32,780 nt of DNA from the NCBI GenBank assembly GCA_025937895.1, contig JAICQL010000074.1, positions 1-32,780 of the forward strand, written 5' to 3'. This DNA comes from Polyangiaceae bacterium. Its GTDB lineage: Bacteria > Myxococcota_A > Polyangia > Polyangiales > Polyangiaceae. Under the pieces are notes generated by a model. The model had not been told where the DNA came from. It ran no database searches and was given only the letters and a program-made list of their open reading frames with translations. Positions 29,409-32,780 of the stretch are shown here, one piece after another (position 1 is the first letter of the stretch; every line of letters starts with the position of its first letter). Position numbers and translations under genes: made by a program.

Positions 29409-30866
29409 ATGTGCGGCATCATCGGTCTGCTGTCCTCGACCCCCGTCAACCAGGAGCTCTACGACGGCCTTGCCCTGCTGCAGCACCGCGGCCAGGACTC
29501 GACGGGCATTGCGACGGCGGACGGCGCGCGCATCCACATGCACAAGGCGAAGGGCTACGTGCGCGAGGCCTATCGCACCCGCGACATGCGGACCCTCAAG
29601 GGCAATGTGGGAATCGGGCACGTCCGCTACGCCACCCGGGGGAGCGCCTCGGAGGCCGGCGAGGCGCAGCCGTTCTACGTCAATGCGCCCTACGGCATCG
29701 TGCTCGTTCACAACGGCAACATCGTCAACACCCGCGAGCTGACCCTGAAGTTGCGCAAGGTGGACCGGCGCCACTTGAACACGGACTCGGACACGGAGCT
29801 CTTGCTCAACGTGCTGGCGCACGAGCTACAGCAGGCCTCGAGCGAGGGTGACCTCAGTCCAGAGCAAATCTTCACCAGCGTCGCCCGCTTGCACGAGCTC
29901 GTTCGTGGCTCCTACGCCGTCATCGCCGTGATCGCCGGGCATGGCTTGCTGGCGTTCCGCGATCCGTTCGGCATTCGCCCACTGACGGTCGGAAAGCGGG
30001 TGGCCGAAGACGGTCAGGTCGAGTGGGCCGTCGCGTCCGAGTCCCTGGTTCACGAGAGCGGCGGCTACGAGTCGGTGCGCGACGTGGCACCGGGTGAAGC
30101 CGTCTTCATCACGAATGGCGGAGAGATGTTCACGCGCCAGTGTGCCCAGCACCCGCGCCTCGTCCCGTGCGCGTTCGAGTTCGTCTATCTCGCCCGTCCC
30201 GACTCCGTCATGTCCGGCATCTCCGTTTACGAAGCGCGCCTCCGGCTCGGCAACTGCCTTGCCGACACCATCGCGCGCTACACCCCACGCGGTGACATCG
30301 ATGTCGTCATGCCCATCCCCGACTCCTCCAGGCCGGCGGCCATGCAGGTCGCGCAGAAGCTCGGCATCGAGTACCGCGAGGGCTTCTTCAAGAACCGCTA
30401 TGTGGGGCGCACGTTCATCATGCCCGGACAGGCCCAGCGCCGAAAGTCCGTCCGGCAGAAGCTGAACGCCCTGGGCCGCGAGTTTCGCGGCAAGAACGTC
30501 CTGATCGTGGACGATTCCATCGTGCGCGGCACCACCTCTCGCGAGATCATCGAGATGGCCCGCAGCGCCGGTGCGAGCAAGGTCACCTTCTGCTCGGCGG
30601 CCCCCGCCGTGCGCCATCCGCAGGTGTACGGCATCAACATGCCCTCCCGGCGCGAGCTCATCGCCCATGGCAAGCGCATCCCCGAGATCGCGGCCGAGCT
30701 CGGTGCAGACCACGTCATCTATCAAGAGGTAGACGACATGCTCGCAGCGATCACCGAGGGCTCTCGGGTGAGCGAGCTCGAGATGAGCTGCTTCACCGGT
30801 GAATATGTGACCGGATACGTCAACGATGAATACCTCGCCTGGGTCGAGGCGACACAGCAGAGCTAA
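29409..30866 (+). CDS. purF: Amidophosphoribosyltransferase
   Basis: PurF catalyses the first committed step of purine synthesis, PRPP + glutamine to phosphoribosylamine. It is a cytosolic enzyme, 485 aa here. The start ATG 29409 gives MCGIIGLLSS, so Cys2 becomes the N-terminal nucleophile of the glutaminase domain after Met removal (no long propeptide). That domain includes LLQHRGQDSTGIA, GIGHVRYATRGS and IVLVHNGNIVNTREL. The phosphoribosyltransferase domain contains the PRPP loop VLIVDDSIVRGTTSREII (about residues 364-381). The C-terminal YVTGYVNDEYLAWVEA is usual. Typical length for the family is 470-510. No purine neighbours are present; the gene stands alone after a decayed region. Confidence 0.97.
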   Translation: MCGIIGLLSSTPVNQELYDGLALLQHRGQDSTGIATADGARIHMHKAKGYVREAYRTRDMRTLKGNVGIGHVRYATRGSASEAGEAQPFYVNAPYGIVLVHNGNIVNTRELTLKLRKVDRRHLNTDSDTELLLNVLAHELQQASSEGDLSPEQIFTSVARLHELVRGSYAVIAVIAGHGLLAFRDPFGIRPLTVGKRVAEDGQVEWAVASESLVHESGGYESVRDVAPGEAVFITNGGEMFTRQCAQHPRLVPCAFEFVYLARPDSVMSGISVYEARLRLGNCLADTIARYTPRGDIDVVMPIPDSSRPAAMQVAQKLGIEYREGFFKNRYVGRTFIMPGQAQRRKSVRQKLNALGREFRGKNVLIVDDSIVRGTTSREIIEMARSAGASKVTFCSAAPAVRHPQVYGINMPSRRELIAHGKRIPEIAAELGADHVIYQEVDDMLAAITEGSRVSELEMSCFTGEYVTGYVNDEYLAWVEATQQS

Positions 30867-31005
30867 GCTCGATTCAGCAAGCGCAGTCCCAGCGCTGCAA
30901 TTCTCCTCGGGCTGCCTGGCGGCCAGGCCGATGGGGTGTGGACGAGCACAAATCAGCTCCGGCGGATGGGGTACCACCGGGCCAGTGCTCGACTATGTTC
31001 GACGG

Positions 31006-31905
31006 ATGACGAGCACAGAAATCACCTTTCGCCGCGGACGACCTGCTGACATCAGGCCGGCGTTTGAGCTTTCCATGGCGGCAATGAGAGATCTGTCTGC
31101 CCGCCAGGGCAACGAGTGGAAACTCGATCCCGAATCATTCTGGACCGTGCTGGAGCCGTTTCTCCGTCATCTGGCCACACACGCGGCGGAGTGGTGGGTT
31201 ACGGAGGAGCCCGTCGATGGCTCCATGGTGGGCTACGCACGCTCGATCGAACGTGGTGGGCTGTTTGAGCTGTCCGAATTCTTCATCCGCCCAGACCGGC
31301 AGTCGGCGGGCATAGGTCGGCGATTGATGGAACGGGTGTACCCGCCTGGACGCGGAGATGTCCGGGCAATTATCGCGACCACAGACGTCCGCGGCCTGCG
31401 CCGCTACTATGCGGCAGGCACGGTAGCCCGCTTCGGGATGGCATCCCTCGCGGGGCAACCCAAGCCGGCGCACGTTGCGGGAAGCCTGGAGCCTGTCCTG
31501 GCAACGTCCCTGGACATACCCGAGATCGCCGCCATCGAGGAGACGGTGTTCGGCTATCCGCGACACGCCGACTACCCTTGGCTCTTCGAGCAGCGCGAGC
31601 CGTACCTGTACCGCCGTGCTGGTCGCACGGTAGGCTTTGCCTTCTTCAGCAAGACTGGCCAGGGGCCCATCGCCGCGCTGGACCCAGCAGATCTGCGGGC
31701 TATCCTGCTTCACCTCGAAGCACTGGCGCACGCCCGCGGAATGGAGAGCATCTCCTTCGAGGTTCCCACGATCAACGAGGTTGCCATGCAACACCTCCTG
31801 GGCCGTGGCTTCAAGATCGACGCTCCCCTCAACCTGCTGATGTCCAACGTGCCATTCGGGCAGTTCGACCGACTGATCGCGTTTGCGCCGGCCATCGTCC
31901 TGTGA
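31006..31905 (+). CDS. Two-domain GNAT-like acetyltransferase
   Basis: A 299-aa cytosolic protein of the GNAT superfamily. The N-terminal half has ITFRRGRPADIRPAFELSMAAMRDL, WWVTEEPVDGSMVGYARSIERGGLFELSEFFI, and the acetyl-CoA loop RPDRQSAGIGRRLM. The second half (about 165-299) appears as a degenerate second GNAT domain (VGFAFFSKTGQGPIAAL, LEALAHARGMESISFEVP, LLGRGFKIDAP). Two-domain GNATs of this type are common in actinobacteria and myxobacteria; substrates are unknown. Start: ATG 31006, with in-frame codons upstream to 30826 that overlap the purF end and are less plausible. A hand count of bases 31081-31140 gave 55% G+C, lower than most neighbours, so recent acquisition is possible. It converges with the methyltransferase. 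Confidence 0.88.
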   Translation: MTSTEITFRRGRPADIRPAFELSMAAMRDLSARQGNEWKLDPESFWTVLEPFLRHLATHAAEWWVTEEPVDGSMVGYARSIERGGLFELSEFFIRPDRQSAGIGRRLMERVYPPGRGDVRAIIATTDVRGLRRYYAAGTVARFGMASLAGQPKPAHVAGSLEPVLATSLDIPEIAAIEETVFGYPRHADYPWLFEQREPYLYRRAGRTVGFAFFSKTGQGPIAALDPADLRAILLHLEALAHARGMESISFEVPTINEVAMQHLLGRGFKIDAPLNLLMSNVPFGQFDRLIAFAPAIVL

Positions 31906-31974
31906 GCACCGTCGCGCGGCGCTCGAGCTAATTCATGCTCCTGGTCCACACCTGCCCGCTCGTGCACCTCCACT

Positions 31975-32499
31975 CTAGACCCGCCCGATCACGCAGACCG
32001 CAGGGACCGGCTTCAGCTTCTTGACCAGCACCCGGTCGATGGAAAAGCCGCCCAGCAGCAGCCGCTCACTCAGGCGACTGCCGAGATCGGATGCGCTCTG
32101 ACGGCGTGCATCCCAGAACACGTAGACGGCGCCCCTCGGCGCAAGGTGAGCGCGCACTACCTGCAACGCCTCCTTTGGCATGAGCCAGAACGGGGCGACG
32201 TTGAAGGCGAAGACCTTGTCGAAGCGACGCTTACCGAGCTCCACGTCCTCGAGCGCCACCGCCGCCAGCACAGCCCGCCCCGACTCGACGTGCACACGGT
32301 TTCGCTGTCGAGCGACCGCGATCATCTTCTCCGAGCGATCGATGGCCGTGATCCGCCCGCGAGGGCCAAGTCGCTCACAGACCAGTGAGACTGCCACCCC
32401 GTGCCCGCACCCAATCTCCAGAATCTCGTCGCTCGGGTCAACCTCCAGGGTCTCGATGGCCCACACGAACCGCTCCGACGCTTTCATGCTCTTGCTCAT
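31975..32499 (-). CDS. Class I SAM-dependent methyltransferase
   Basis: A 174-aa Rossmann-fold methyltransferase. Motif I is DEILEIGCGHGVAVSLV (SAM glycine loop), followed by RITAIDRSEKMIAVA (motif II acidic residue), FDKVFAFNVAPFWLMPKEALQVV (motif IV/post-I region) and LAPRGAVYVFWDA. It is short and lacks an obvious substrate domain, so it may methylate small molecules. The start ATG 32499 is overlapped by the stop of a 10-codon mini-ORF preceded by a good ribosome site; alternatively the N-terminus continues there in another frame. It converges with the GNAT gene; the intervening 69 bp show no clear terminator. Confidence 0.9.
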   Translation of the reverse strand: MSKSMKASERFVWAIETLEVDPSDEILEIGCGHGVAVSLVCERLGPRGRITAIDRSEKMIAVARQRNRVHVESGRAVLAAVALEDVELGKRRFDKVFAFNVAPFWLMPKEALQVVRAHLAPRGAVYVFWDARRQSASDLGSRLSERLLLGGFSIDRVLVKKLKPVPAVCVIGRV

Positions 32500-32528
32500 C
32501 CACTACGCGGCTTCGGCTCGCTCATCAT
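32496..32528 (-). promoter_or_regulatory. Possible leader mini-ORF before the methyltransferase
   Basis: On the minus strand GAGGGGAATGATG (32535 down to 32523) is followed by ten codons, MMSEPKPRSG, ending in TGA that overlaps the methyltransferase ATG as ATGA. This would couple the two. The alternative is a frameshift in the true N-terminus of the methyltransferase. No ribosome site lies directly upstream of the methyltransferase ATG itself. Confidence 0.3.
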
Positions 32529-32565
32529 TCCCCTCACCGGCGCAACAAGTCCTGGTCCTCGACGC

Positions 32566-32778
32566 TCATGGGGTTTGCCGCCACCGGGACCACGCCCGTT
32601 CAAGCTCGCCCGTTCCCGGATGTGGCCTTGCGGAGAGCTCCGCCGAGGCGCGCCCAGGCCACGGCCTGCGTGTTACCGGCCTCGAGTCTGCGAACGAGGA
32701 TGCCTTTCGCTCGCGCGACCAACGATGCGGCAGCAGACCGCCGTAAGCCAGACGTTGCAGCTCGCGCAGCTGCGTGGA
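32566..32778 (-). CDS. Unidentified partial ORF at the right edge
   Basis: A frame enters from the right edge on the minus strand and ends at TGA 32568-32566, 71 codons: TQLRELQRLAYGGLLPHRW, then a less protein-like, Pro/Arg/Ser-rich stretch. The first 30 residues look like real protein (LRELQRLAYGGLLP), but the rest has poor codon bias, so it may be the decayed end of a gene or a chance frame. I do not recognise a family. Confidence 0.25.
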   Translation of the reverse strand, partial: STQLRELQRLAYGGLLPHRWSRERKASSFADSRPVTRRPWPGRASAELSARPHPGTGELERAWSRWRQTP

Positions 32779-32780
32779 GA

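Noticed and set aside
28565..29449. Minus-strand frame of 294 codons as an intact propeller protein
   Set aside because: Only the middle is propeller-like; the C-terminal part is antisense to the response regulator and the N-terminal part lacks a signal peptide, so it was called a remnant.

Overview
The window is about 33 kb of GC-rich DNA with dense genes on both strands. It carries many secreted lipoproteins (lipobox Cys near residue 20), several ECF-type sigma factor genes, a FecR domain, Pro/Ala/Lys-rich low-complexity tails, a type II MenB (menaquinone pathway) and a BarA-like hybrid kinase. Together these suggest a large-genome myxobacterium-like deltaproteobacterium (Myxococcota, probably the Polyangia side). 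That placement is an inference from gene content and style; no rRNA gene is present to confirm it.

Layout. 1-2949 (+): the end of an unknown gene, a leucine-rich lipoprotein and a di-heme oxidoreductase (DUF1111) lipoprotein. 3006-8386 (-): a monoheme c-type lipoprotein, an AI-2E family permease, an MmcQ/YjbR protein with a histone-like tail, an ECF sigma factor preceded by a near-perfect sigma-54 (-24/-12) promoter, a DedA membrane protein, and a single-chain sigma factor-TM-FecR fusion. 8722-10654 (+): endonuclease III with a histone-like N-terminal tail, then menB. 10702-11196 (-): a GNAT acetyltransferase. 11260-13111 (+): a lipoprotein whose start codon lies in a perfect 16-bp palindrome, then a DUF3455 exported protein. 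13128-17927 (-): a membrane-anchored ParA/MinD-like ATPase, a SpoIIAA-like protein, a large lipoprotein and an EamA transporter. 18030-18803 (+): a small PQQ-propeller-like lipoprotein.

18897-28713 (+) is the most interesting stretch: seven genes, some of them overlapping, plus a response regulator. They are a winged-helix protein, two paralogous lipoproteins that look like cytochrome-family proteins lacking their heme motif, a Cys-rich lipoprotein, an outer-membrane porin, a Tat-exported small PstS-like binding protein, a BarA-type hybrid histidine kinase (HisKA-HATPase-REC-Hpt) and a stand-alone receiver. The gene order suggests an envelope sensing module: surface lipoproteins and a porin deliver something to a periplasmic binding protein that is read by the kinase.

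28714-32780 is a different kind of region. It holds a decayed beta-propeller gene on the minus strand, purF, a two-domain GNAT protein, a SAM methyltransferase and an unassigned right edge. Some stretches are visibly less GC-rich, and it may be a rearranged or accessory segment.

No rRNA or tRNA gene, CRISPR array, insertion sequence or replication origin was recognised.
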